A stretch of DNA of 21,261 nucleotides from Tardiphaga sp. Lineage in GTDB: Bacteria > Pseudomonadota > Alphaproteobacteria > Rhizobiales > Xanthobacteraceae. The stretch is from contig JACMOT010000613.1 in the NCBI GenBank assembly GCA_014377915.1, positions 1 to 21,261 on the forward strand. Direction: 5' to 3'. The position numbers and the translations under genes are program-made. A model generated the notes under the pieces. The model saw only the letters and a program-made list of their open reading frames with translations. It did no database searches and was not told where the DNA came from. Below are positions 7,132 to 14,217 of this stretch, in pieces (the first letter of the stretch is position 1; every line of letters starts with the position of its first letter).

Positions 7132-7509
7132 TCAGGTCCGGTTGAGTATGCGGTCGATCGCCTGTCGAGCTTCCACCACCGCGTCATTCAGCGTCATCAT
7201 CGCCTCGGCGGCGTCGCTGTCATCGCGCAGGGCGGATTCCAGCCATTCGGCGGCCTCGGCGACCTGACAGGCGCCGATCGCCTGGGCGGAGCCCTTTAAC
7301 TTGTGCGCCAGTTCGGCGGCGTCCGCCGGGAACCGGGCCAGCGCCTCCATCAGGCCGATGGCCTGTCCGGCAAACATCGCCAGCACCTCCTGCTCAAGGC
7401 TGGCGTCGCCCAGCGTCATCCGATGCAGATGCGCCAGGTCGATCGGACCATCAACAGGGGCGAGCGGCGGCGATGGCATCCAGTGAACCTGTTCCAGATG
7501 AAGCGACAT
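7132..7509 (-). CDS. Orphan Hpt (histidine phosphotransfer) domain protein
   Basis: The 125-residue protein consists essentially of one Hpt domain (about 24-123). The phospho-acceptor is His69 in AELAHKLKGSAQAIGA, the standard Hpt helix motif (AHxLKGxA.xxGA), and the following AAEWLESALRD segment is also typical. Such proteins relay phosphate between a hybrid sensor kinase and a response regulator in the cytoplasm. No kinase or receiver gene is adjacent, so its partners are elsewhere. I chose ATG 7509; an ATG at 7479 with an upstream AGG also keeps the whole domain, and 7566 would add an unlikely Arg-rich leader. The gene is divergent from the giant coiled-coil gene, sharing about 380 bp that contains a CtrA box. 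Confidence 0.88.
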   Translation of the reverse strand: MSLHLEQVHWMPSPPLAPVDGPIDLAHLHRMTLGDASLEQEVLAMFAGQAIGLMEALARFPADAAELAHKLKGSAQAIGACQVAEAAEWLESALRDDSDAAEAMMTLNDAVVEARQAIDRILNRT

Positions 7510-7604
7510 GATCAAGGCCCGATTTTCCGGCCGCGGGATTATCCGGCGACGGATTTGCGCAGCCAACCATGGAACTGGTTAACGAAACGTATCGCGCCTT
7601 TGTC

Positions 7605-7668
7605 GTATTTTTGCCGCCACTTTGACAGAAATCGGCCGATAATCAGCCCCGAAGCGGTATTTTTGCCG
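7605..7668. repeat. 12-bp direct repeat GTATTTTTGCCG x2
   Basis: The identical 12-mer GTATTTTTGCCG is present at 7605-7616 and 7657-7668, start-to-start 52 bp, close to five helical turns. Both copies sit in the AT-rich core of the divergent region. Two regulator molecules on the same DNA face, or a looped complex, are possible readings. Confidence 0.5.
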
Positions 7669-7687
7669 TATGCAAGGCCGCTATCTT

Positions 7688-7704
7688 CATCGTTGTTAAC
7701 GATG
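7688..7704. repeat. Inverted repeat CATCGTT-gtt-AACGATG, possible operator
   Basis: A perfect 7-bp inverted repeat with a 3-bp centre lies at 7688-7694 and 7698-7704, two bases left of the CtrA box. It contains GTTAAC at its core. The compact dyad looks more like a protein-binding site than an RNA hairpin, and its closeness to the CtrA box suggests competition or cooperation. Confidence 0.4.
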
Positions 7705-7705
7705 A

Positions 7706-7721
7706 TTAAGAGTGTCTTAAC
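7706..7721. promoter_or_regulatory. CtrA-binding box (TTAA-N7-TTAAC)
   Basis: TTAA at 7706-7709, seven bases, then TTAAC at 7717-7721 matches the published CtrA consensus of Caulobacter and Rhizobiales exactly. It lies 171 bp before the giant protein's start and 196 bp before the Hpt start, in their shared control region. CtrA is the master cell-cycle response regulator of alphaproteobacteria, which agrees with a role of the large protein in polar growth. Confidence 0.65.
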
Positions 7722-7892
7722 GGAGTCCATTTCATTCGACGCACCAAGCCAATAGGATGTTCTTGGAAGTAGCGGACAAGCCGAGCGACCGGCTGTTGCG
7801 CGATCGCCCGCGGGGTACATTTGGGCGATCCCAGATGTAGCGGGCGAGCGTGTGGGACTTCCAGAAGCGTGAACAAGGGGCGTGGACCAAAC

Positions 7893-10800
7893 ATGGCAAA
7901 CAACACCAAAAAGTCCAAGGATCCAACCGAAGTCGCCCTTTCCGCTATCCAGGAAGCCCTGAATATCAGCGATGCGCCGATGGTCGATCGCGACCAGCCG
8001 ACGATCCGCCACGACCATGCGGCGCCCAATTCATCCTTTGACGACAACGCGTTCGACACGCGCATGGCCAATGACCGTCCGTCGTTCGACCAGATGGACG
8101 AGACGCGTTTCACGCGCCGTCCAGCCAATGACGACCGCGAGACTATCGGCCAGATCCTGCAGGCGATCCAGAAGGGCCGCCCGGCCCGCAACGTCTACAC
8201 GCTGGCCTCGCTGTTCGCCGCGGCGTGGGCGGTCGGCGCCGGCCTGCTCACCATCAGCTTTCTGCCCTCGCTGCAGGCTTTCATCGGCCAGGGCGCCGGC
8301 GGAACCCTGGCGCTCGCCGGCCTCGCAGTGGTATTTTTCGCGCCGATCCTGCTGTTCTATTTCCTCGCCAGCCTGGCCTGGCGCGGCCAGGAACTCGCCA
8401 TGATCGCGCAGTCGATGGCGCAGGTCGCAATCCGTTTTTCCGAGCCAGAAGGCGCTGCCAGCGACTCCATGGTCACTGTCGGCCAGGCGATCCGACGTGA
8501 AGTCGCCGCCATGGGCGACGGCGTCGAACGCGCGATCGCGCGCGCCGGCGAACTCGAAACCCTGGTGGCCAACGAGGTCTCCGCGCTGGAGCGCGCCTAT
8601 TCCGACAACGAAGTGCGGATTCGCGCGCTGCTGCAGGACATCGCGCATCAGCGCGACAATCTGGTCGGCCAGGCCGAGCAGGTGCGGTCCGCGATTTCCG
8701 GCGTGCAGATCGATCTGCGCCACGACATCGCGCTGATCTCCGACGCCATCGCCTCGCGCGTCGATGAAGTCGCCAAGAGCATCACCGGCGCGCTCGAGGA
8801 GCGTGGCGAACACATCACACGGGCGCTCGGCAATGCCGGCGACAACATGATCCTGGCGCTCGGCGAGCGCGGCGGCGACCTGCTCGACCGTCTCGAGGAA
8901 GCCAGCGCGGAAACCACCCGAGCGGTGCTCGACGCCAGCGAGCGCCTGACCACCAGCCTGAACTTCAAGACCGGCCACGTCCATGACGAGTTCGTCGACC
9001 TCGCCGACCGCGTTCACGAGATGCTGAACGAGCGCATCGACCGCATCACCACCGAATTCGAGCAGCGCTCGTCGACCATCGTCGATCGCGTCTCCGACCG
9101 CACCGAGCAGGTCCATGACAGCCTGAAGAACTCCAGCGACTCACTGCTGCTCGAACTCGAGCTGCGCAGCGGCGATCTGGTCAGCAAGATCGACGATGCT
9201 GGCAACCGGCTCGCGACCCGCATCATCGAAAGCGGCGACAAGGCCTCCGAGGCGCTCGACGTCACCGTCAACGCGCTGGTTGCCAAGGTCGCCAGCCAGA
9301 CCGAGACCGCGCACGACACCATCAGCCTGCAGATGAGCGCGTTCGACGAACTGGTGAAGGAACAGGGTTCCGAACTGGCCGAGAAGTTCTCGCGCGATTC
9401 CGGCACGCTCGGCGCGCTGATCACCCGTCACATCTCGGAATTCGACCGCACCGTGAAGACCTTCGGCGGCGAAGTCGTCGATCGCATGGGGCAGCGCACC
9501 CAGGACATCACCGACACGCTGAAGACCTATGTCGACAATTTCGACACCCGCTTCACCGCCAACAGCGGCGAGATCGCCACCACCCTCGACAACCGCCTGG
9601 CGCAGTTCGAGAACACCTTCGAGTCGCGCGTCAACAATCTCGACGCCGCGCTGGATACCCGCATCCAGTCGTTCGACGTCTCCGTCGACGGCCGGCTCAA
9701 GAGCCTCGAGGAAGCCTTCGATTCCCGCGCTCTGTCGGTCACCGCCACGATTGATACCCGGTTGGAAAACCTTGCCACCACGCTGTCCGATGGCGCCAAC
9801 CAGGCGGTCACTTCCGTCGATTCCCGCCTGACCCATCTCACCTCGTCGCTGACCGACGGCGCGGTGCAGGCGATCCATTCGATCGACGCCCGCCTCACCT
9901 ACTTCACCTCGTCGCTCACCGACGGTACCGCGCAGGCCATCGAGGCGATCGATCGCCGCATCGCCAATGTCACCGAGACCATCGACTCGCGCAGCAACCA
10001 TCTGGCTGACACCGTCACCGCGCGCTTCCAGATCATCCATGAGGGCCTCGAGAGCCGCGTCGGCCTGGTCGCCAATGACATCGACACCAGGGTTGGCCAG
10101 TTCGAGGAACTGCTCGGTTCGCGCATCGAGGCGGTCGCCGGCCGCATCGAGACCTCGGGTCGCATCGCCAGCGATTCGCTGATGGCCCGCGCCGAGGAGC
10201 TGTCGCATGGCATCAAGTCCCATGTGGAAGACGCCGAGCGCTCGCTGACCTACCTCGCGGTCAATACCAGCGAGACCATCCAGGCCGGCGCCCGTGCCGC
10301 GCAGGAATCCCTGCTGACGGTATCGACCGACGTCGGCGCGCAGCTCAAGCTGACCTCCGCCGAAGTCGAGACCGCCCTCACCGCCGTCAGCAGCAACGCC
10401 GCGAGCTCGATCCTCAACAGCGCCCGCGACGCGCAGACGGCGCTGGTCACGGCGTCGAGCGAAACCTCGCTGCAGATGAAGGAGCTATCCGCCGACATGG
10501 AGCGGACACTCACCACCGTCGGCGCCGCGACCGCGGAATCGGTGCTGTCCGGCGCCCGCGCCGCGCAGACCACGCTGGTCAATGTGTCGAGCGAAACCTC
10601 GACGCAGATCAAGGAGCTATCCGCCGACATCGAGCGCACGCTCACCGCCGCCGGCGCGGCGACCGCCGAATCGGTGTTGTCCGGCGCCCGCGCCGCGCAG
10701 ACGACGCTGGTCAGCGCCTCGACTGACGCCTCGCAGCAGGTGCGGTCGCTGGCCGCGGATGTGGAGCGCTCGTTGATCGCCGCCGGCACCCCCAGCGTCG

Positions 10801-13523
10801 AATCCATCCTCGCCAGCACCCGCAACGTCCAGGCCTCGCTGATCGATGCGTCCTCGGAAGCGTCCAACCAGGCCCGCGGTCTCGCGGCCGATATCGAACG
10901 CAGCCTGATCGCCGCCGGTACCGCCACCGCGGAGTCGATGGTGAGCGGTGCACGCGAAGCGCACTCCACTCTGGTCAACGCATCCGCCGATGCCGCCAGC
11001 CAGGTCAAGTCACTGGCGATGGATATCGAACAGAGCCTGATGGCGGCCGGCAATGCCAGCGCCGAATCGATGGTGACCGGCGCCCGCGAGGCCCAGTCGA
11101 CCCTCGTCACCGCGTCCTCGGATGCCGCCAACCACGTCCGGTCGCTGGCGATCGACATCGAGCGCAGCCTGACCACTGCTGGAAACACCAGCGCCGCGAC
11201 CATGGTGTCCGGTGCCCGCGAGGCCCATACGACCCTCGTCGCGGCCTCCTCGGACGCCGCCAACCACGTCAAGTCGCTGGCGATCGACGTCGAACGCACC
11301 CTCACCGCGGTCGGCGCCGACACCGCGGCGGCCATCCTCAGCAGCGCGCGCGAAGTGCAGACCTCGCTCACCACCTCCAGCGCCGACGCGGCGGGCCAGA
11401 TCAAGCTGATCTCCGCCGACATCGAACGCTCGCTGTCGAACGCTACCGCCAGCACCACCGAAAACATCCAGAGCAGCGCGCTGCAGGCGCAGACCTCGCT
11501 GGTCGCCGCCTCGAACGAGATCACCGCCAAGATCAAGACCACCTCGGCCGAGATCGAGCGTTCGGTGTTCGCGGCTTCGGGCAGCTTCGGCAACACCATG
11601 ACCGGCAAGACCGACGAGATCGTGACCTATGTGCAGCAGCAGACCGACCGGCTGTCGCAGATGGTCGACGCCAAGCGCGGCTCGCTGGTCGAGGCGCTCG
11701 GCGGCAAGACCACGCAGCTGACGGTCGAGATCGACCGCGTTACCTCCGACGCGCTGAAGGCGATCGAAACCCGCGGCCAGGCGTTCTCGCAGTCGATTAC
11801 CACCAACAGCTCCGAAGTGGCGCGCACCATCACCACCGCCGGCGAACTCGCCACCAGCGCCGTGAACAAGTCGCTGAAGGAGCTCGAGCATAGCTCGCGC
11901 TCGGCGATCGAGCAGTCGCGCCAGGTGTCGATCACCGCGGTCACCGAGATGCAGGAGACCAGCAAGATCCTGCGCACCGACACCGTCGCTCTGTTCGAGC
12001 GGCTGCGTGAAGGCAACATCCTGTTGCAGGAAGTGCTGACCGGCGCCCACGACAATCTGAACTCGCTGGAGCGTGCTCTGGTCACCCGCGTGGCGGACTT
12101 CGTGTCCACCATGAACGACGTCACCGCCCGCAACGGCCTTGCCACCCAGACGCTGGAGGACCAGCTTGCGACCTTCACCAGCAAAACCTCGAAGGCCGTC
12201 GACGATCTCGGCTCGCTGTCCGGCGAATTCGAGCGCCATGGCAACGCACTGGTCGATGCAGCGGCCCTCGTCGAGGCAAGCAACCGCAGCACCACGGTGT
12301 CGGTCGACGAGCGCAAGTCCGCGCTGGAATCGCTGGTCACCACCATCGACCTGCGCACCACCGATCTCGACCAGCGCCTGAGCCGGTTCACCGGGTTGCT
12401 GGACGAATCGCTGGCCGCCGCCGAGGAGCGCGCCCGCGATATCGCCCGCGTGGTGGCGGAGACCGCCGGCGCCGGCACCGCCGCCGTCAGCCGTCAGTTC
12501 GAAGCGGTTCGCGCCTCGGCGGAAGAGGAGCGCCGCCGCACCTCGGAAGCGATGAGCGATATCTATCAGCAGGGCACCCAGGAAGCCGATGCGATGTTCA
12601 AGCAGTCGGCTGACAAGTTTGCCTCGATGGTCGCCAGCATGAAGCAGATGGCGTCGGAGATGCACAACGAGCTGGAAACGACCCGCATCGAGCTTCGCCG
12701 CGGCGTGTTCGAAATGCCGCAGGAGGCCGCCGAGAGCACGGCGCAGATGCGCAAGGTGATCGTCGACCAGATCGAGGCGCTCGCGGAACTGAACCGCATC
12801 GTCGCCCGTCACGGCCGCGGCCTCGACGTGGTCAGCAGCAACCGCGCCGCGGTACTGCGCGAGGAAGAGCCGGTCGTGGCCATGGTTGCGCCGCGTAGCG
12901 AGCCGATCCAGCGCAGCGAGCCGGTCTTGCGCAACGAACCGATCCCGCGCGCCGCGCCGCGCGCGGCGATGCCCAGCGCGACCAGCCTGCCGATGCCGGA
13001 TATCGGCGCGCCCATTCCGCGCCGCACCGAAGCGCCGTCGATGGCCCCGAGCAACTCCGACCAGAGCCGCGATGGTTGGCTGTCCGACCTGCTTGGCCGC
13101 GCTGAGAATGTCGAGCTGGAACGCGAGCCGCCGCGCAACCGCGCCCCGGCGCCGCAGCCCGCGCCCGCGCCCGCGCCGGCCGCCAGCAATCCGCTGGAGT
13201 CACTGTCGCTCGACATCGGCCGCCTGATGGACCGGTCGCTGGTCGCCGAGATGTGGGATCGCTACCAGCGTGGCGAACGCAAGGCCTTTACCAAGCGGCT
13301 CTATACCCCCGCCGGGCAGAAGGCGTTCGACGAAGTCAGCCGCAAATACCGATCCGATCGCGCCTTCAAGCAGACCGTGGACCGCTACATCACCGAGTTC
13401 GAGCGCCTGCTCGACGAGGTTGCCCGCGACGAACGCGGCCCCGCCGCGCTGCGCAGCCACCTCACCTCGGAAACCGGGCTGGTCTACACGTTGCTCGCGC
13501 ATTCCGCCGGTCGGCTGGGATAA
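7893..13523 (+). CDS. Giant apolipoprotein-like coiled-coil membrane protein, probable growth-pole-ring (GPR/RgsE) homologue
   Basis: The protein has 1,876 residues. The N-terminus (1-100, with KSKDPTEVALSAIQEALN) is polar. Two membrane helices lie at about 102-124 and 137-163. From about 165 to 1645 it is nearly continuous helix with 11-residue periodicity, including four 22-residue units (621-708) and ten 44-residue units (795-1234). A Pro/Ala/Arg linker (about 1645-1765) contains DGWLSDLLGRA. The C-terminal domain (about 1766-1876, with MWDRYQRGERKAFTKRLY) is compact and looks conserved. Size, two N-terminal helices, apolipoprotein A1/A4/E-like repeats and C-terminal domain fit the Rhizobiales growth-pole-ring protein GPR of Agrobacterium (RgsE of Sinorhizobium), which organises polar peptidoglycan growth at the inner membrane. 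Start ATG 7893 has AAGGGG 13 bases upstream. A CtrA box lies upstream and a strong terminator follows. Homology is inferred, not searched. Confidence 0.82.
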   Translation: MANNTKKSKDPTEVALSAIQEALNISDAPMVDRDQPTIRHDHAAPNSSFDDNAFDTRMANDRPSFDQMDETRFTRRPANDDRETIGQILQAIQKGRPARNVYTLASLFAAAWAVGAGLLTISFLPSLQAFIGQGAGGTLALAGLAVVFFAPILLFYFLASLAWRGQELAMIAQSMAQVAIRFSEPEGAASDSMVTVGQAIRREVAAMGDGVERAIARAGELETLVANEVSALERAYSDNEVRIRALLQDIAHQRDNLVGQAEQVRSAISGVQIDLRHDIALISDAIASRVDEVAKSITGALEERGEHITRALGNAGDNMILALGERGGDLLDRLEEASAETTRAVLDASERLTTSLNFKTGHVHDEFVDLADRVHEMLNERIDRITTEFEQRSSTIVDRVSDRTEQVHDSLKNSSDSLLLELELRSGDLVSKIDDAGNRLATRIIESGDKASEALDVTVNALVAKVASQTETAHDTISLQMSAFDELVKEQGSELAEKFSRDSGTLGALITRHISEFDRTVKTFGGEVVDRMGQRTQDITDTLKTYVDNFDTRFTANSGEIATTLDNRLAQFENTFESRVNNLDAALDTRIQSFDVSVDGRLKSLEEAFDSRALSVTATIDTRLENLATTLSDGANQAVTSVDSRLTHLTSSLTDGAVQAIHSIDARLTYFTSSLTDGTAQAIEAIDRRIANVTETIDSRSNHLADTVTARFQIIHEGLESRVGLVANDIDTRVGQFEELLGSRIEAVAGRIETSGRIASDSLMARAEELSHGIKSHVEDAERSLTYLAVNTSETIQAGARAAQESLLTVSTDVGAQLKLTSAEVETALTAVSSNAASSILNSARDAQTALVTASSETSLQMKELSADMERTLTTVGAATAESVLSGARAAQTTLVNVSSETSTQIKELSADIERTLTAAGAATAESVLSGARAAQTTLVSASTDASQQVRSLAADVERSLIAAGTPSVESILASTRNVQASLIDASSEASNQARGLAADIERSLIAAGTATAESMVSGAREAHSTLVNASADAASQVKSLAMDIEQSLMAAGNASAESMVTGAREAQSTLVTASSDAANHVRSLAIDIERSLTTAGNTSAATMVSGAREAHTTLVAASSDAANHVKSLAIDVERTLTAVGADTAAAILSSAREVQTSLTTSSADAAGQIKLISADIERSLSNATASTTENIQSSALQAQTSLVAASNEITAKIKTTSAEIERSVFAASGSFGNTMTGKTDEIVTYVQQQTDRLSQMVDAKRGSLVEALGGKTTQLTVEIDRVTSDALKAIETRGQAFSQSITTNSSEVARTITTAGELATSAVNKSLKELEHSSRSAIEQSRQVSITAVTEMQETSKILRTDTVALFERLREGNILLQEVLTGAHDNLNSLERALVTRVADFVSTMNDVTARNGLATQTLEDQLATFTSKTSKAVDDLGSLSGEFERHGNALVDAAALVEASNRSTTVSVDERKSALESLVTTIDLRTTDLDQRLSRFTGLLDESLAAAEERARDIARVVAETAGAGTAAVSRQFEAVRASAEEERRRTSEAMSDIYQQGTQEADAMFKQSADKFASMVASMKQMASEMHNELETTRIELRRGVFEMPQEAAESTAQMRKVIVDQIEALAELNRIVARHGRGLDVVSSNRAAVLREEEPVVAMVAPRSEPIQRSEPVLRNEPIPRAAPRAAMPSATSLPMPDIGAPIPRRTEAPSMAPSNSDQSRDGWLSDLLGRAENVELEREPPRNRAPAPQPAPAPAPAASNPLESLSLDIGRLMDRSLVAEMWDRYQRGERKAFTKRLYTPAGQKAFDEVSRKYRSDRAFKQTVDRYITEFERLLDEVARDERGPAALRSHLTSETGLVYTLLAHSAGRLG
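9753..10016 (+). repeat. Four tandem 22-residue (66-bp) apolipoprotein-like units inside the giant gene
   Basis: Residues 621-708 divide into four 22-residue units starting DTRLENL, DSRLTHL, DARLTYF and DRRIANV. Units 1-3 share the second half (T/S)DGxxQAxxxx. Each unit is two 11-residue helical repeats, the layout of apolipoprotein A1/A4/E amphipathic helices. Flanking segments (DTRIQSF, DGRLKSL, DSRALSV; then ESRVGLV, DTRVGQF, GSRIEAV) continue the 11-residue rhythm. Confidence 0.8.
10275..11594 (+). repeat. Ten tandem 44-residue (132-bp) units inside the giant gene
   Basis: Residues 795-1234 divide into ten units of exactly 44 residues without indels. The unit pattern is roughly S(I/V/M)xSGARxAQTTLVxAS, then a D/E-A-x-xQV/I region, then LxADIERSLxAAGxxTAE. 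Since 44 is 4 x 11, the array keeps the hendecad register of the neighbouring helix. Units 2 and 3 are the closest pair, sharing an identical stretch containing the rare-looking CTA codon (AAGGAGCTATCCGCCGACAT) exactly 132 bp apart. Unit 10 is the most diverged. Confidence 0.9.
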
Positions 13524-13545
13524 GTCCTGGCTGTATCAGGAACGC

Positions 13546-13576
13546 AAAACGGAGGCAGCGATGCCTCCGTTTTTTG
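13546..13576 (+). terminator. Strong rho-independent terminator of the giant gene
   Basis: ACGGAGGCA (13549-13557), a GCGA loop and TGCCTCCGT (13562-13570) form a perfect 9-bp stem, extended by A-T pairs and followed by six T residues (13570-13575). It begins about 23 bp after the TAA. Confidence 0.95.
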
Positions 13577-13589
13577 TGGGCGGTACGTT

Positions 13590-13634
13590 CCCCGGACGCG
13601 ATGCAATACGAAGTATTGCTTCGCAGAGCCGGGG
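13590..13634. repeat. Palindromic intergenic repeat (REP-like)
   Basis: Nested arms CCCCGG (13590-13595)/CCGGGG (13629-13634), GCGA (13598-13601)/TCGC (13621-13624) and GCAATAC (13603-13609)/GTATTGC (13613-13619) form one long hairpin with a GAA loop. A second stem, CCCGGTT (13636-13642)/AACCGGG (13654-13660), follows. The CCCCGGACGCG...GCAGAGCCGGGG frame is like the palindromic repeats scattered between genes of Bradyrhizobium relatives (recollection). Confidence 0.7.
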
Positions 13635-13683
13635 TCCCGGTTGGGTGCGCGCGAACCGGGAAACGAAACCTGCGAATAATTTA

Positions 13684-13711
13684 TTGACAATTTTCCTATA
13701 TGGATTATAGT
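13684..13711 (+). promoter_or_regulatory. Sigma-70-type promoter in a non-coding region
   Basis: TTGACA (13684-13689), 16 bases, then TATAGT (13706-13711) gives a full -35 match and a 5/6 -10 match in an AT-rich island. No gene lies downstream on this strand before 14217, so it may drive a non-coding RNA or be a relic of the element. The expected start of transcription is near 13718. Confidence 0.6.
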
Positions 13712-13993
13712 CTCCCGCATCCCTTTCGCGAGGGGCGCTTCATGAGGCGTCTTGCGGTGGAACGGGGAAGGCGGCGCCCGCGGGCGGGGGAGGATGTATC
13801 CCCGCGCACTCGGGAGGCCGGGGGTCACCGTCCGTGCCCACTACGGGGCGCTGCTCTTCGTGAGCTGGACGGGTGCGGGCAAGGCGGGCGGAAGCCGGCC
13901 GGATGGCGGACGACCTGCGAAGGGCATCCCGGGCAGGAAGACCGTCGCCCAGTACCCGGAAGCACGGTCCCCCGGACATAAATCGCCGCGGTG

Positions 13994-14084
13994 GCGCGCC
14001 GAAAGGCGTTGCGCGATTGCAGTTTCATCGCCGCTGCGATGGAGCGGATCGCGTCACTGCTACCACCCGCGCCTTTCGGCGCGC
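13994..14084. repeat. 15-bp inverted repeat with inner hairpins; possible structured RNA
   Basis: GCGCGCCGAAAGGCG (13994-14008) is perfectly complementary to 14070-14084. Inside lie GCAGT (14019-14023)/ACTGC (14056-14060) and CATCGC (14026-14031)/GCGATG (14036-14041) with a CGCT tetraloop, all properly nested. A further hairpin CCCCTC (14090-14095)/GAGGGG (14103-14108) follows. The nested design suggests a folded RNA or cruciform; no known RNA family was recognised. Confidence 0.55.
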
Positions 14085-14217
14085 TGCCACCCCTCATGTA
14101 TCGAGGGGAAACTGCTCAAACCTCGGACGCATCATGCGCCGCGAGAATGCGAGCGCCTGGCTGTTTGACATTTGAACCGTGAAAACCACAGGCGCGATGC
14201 ATGCGGCCCGCCGCGCG

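Larger units (their letters stand above)
7510..7892. promoter_or_regulatory. Shared divergent control region of the Hpt and giant coiled-coil genes
   Basis: This roughly 380-bp non-coding stretch is unusually AT-rich in its middle (about 7575-7760). It contains an exact CtrA box, extra TTAAC half sites at 7579 and 7696, a 12-bp direct repeat and a 7-bp inverted repeat, listed separately. I could not place a clear sigma-70 promoter; a TTGACA at 7622-7627 lacks a correctly spaced -10 element. No gene was seen inside it. Confidence 0.55.
13577..14217. other. Long non-coding stretch, probable degenerate genome-dispersed intergenic element
   Basis: About 640 bp lie between the terminator and the aldose-epimerase stop without a credible gene. 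Small frames on both strands have atypical, Arg/Gly/Pro-rich products. Several segments (TATAGTCTCCCGCATCCCTT, the GAGGCGTCTTGCGGTGGA-type stretch near 13743, and CCGCGAGAATGCGAGCG near 14141) match my memory of a repeated intergenic element in Bradyrhizobium and Rhodopseudomonas genomes, often mis-annotated as small proteins. It includes a palindromic repeat, a strong promoter and a long inverted repeat, listed separately. The identity is recollection, not a database match. Confidence 0.55.

Noticed and set aside
7622..7643. TTGACA...GATAAT as a promoter for the giant gene
   Set aside because: The spacer is only 10 bp, too short for sigma-70.
10250..11608. 452-residue open frame on the minus strand inside the giant gene
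   Set aside because: It is antisense to the repeat array. Its product is a mirror of the 44-residue repeats, and the plus frame has a clear protein architecture. GC-rich third positions keep the antisense frame open.
11010..12812. 600-residue open frame on the minus strand inside the giant gene
   Set aside because: Arg/Gly/His-rich product of low complexity that resembles no family; it is a codon-bias shadow of the coiled-coil frame.
13752..14168. 138-residue plus-strand frame and similar small frames in 13577-14217
   Set aside because: Composition is unlike a real protein, and the region looks like a dispersed non-coding element whose copies are often annotated as false small genes.
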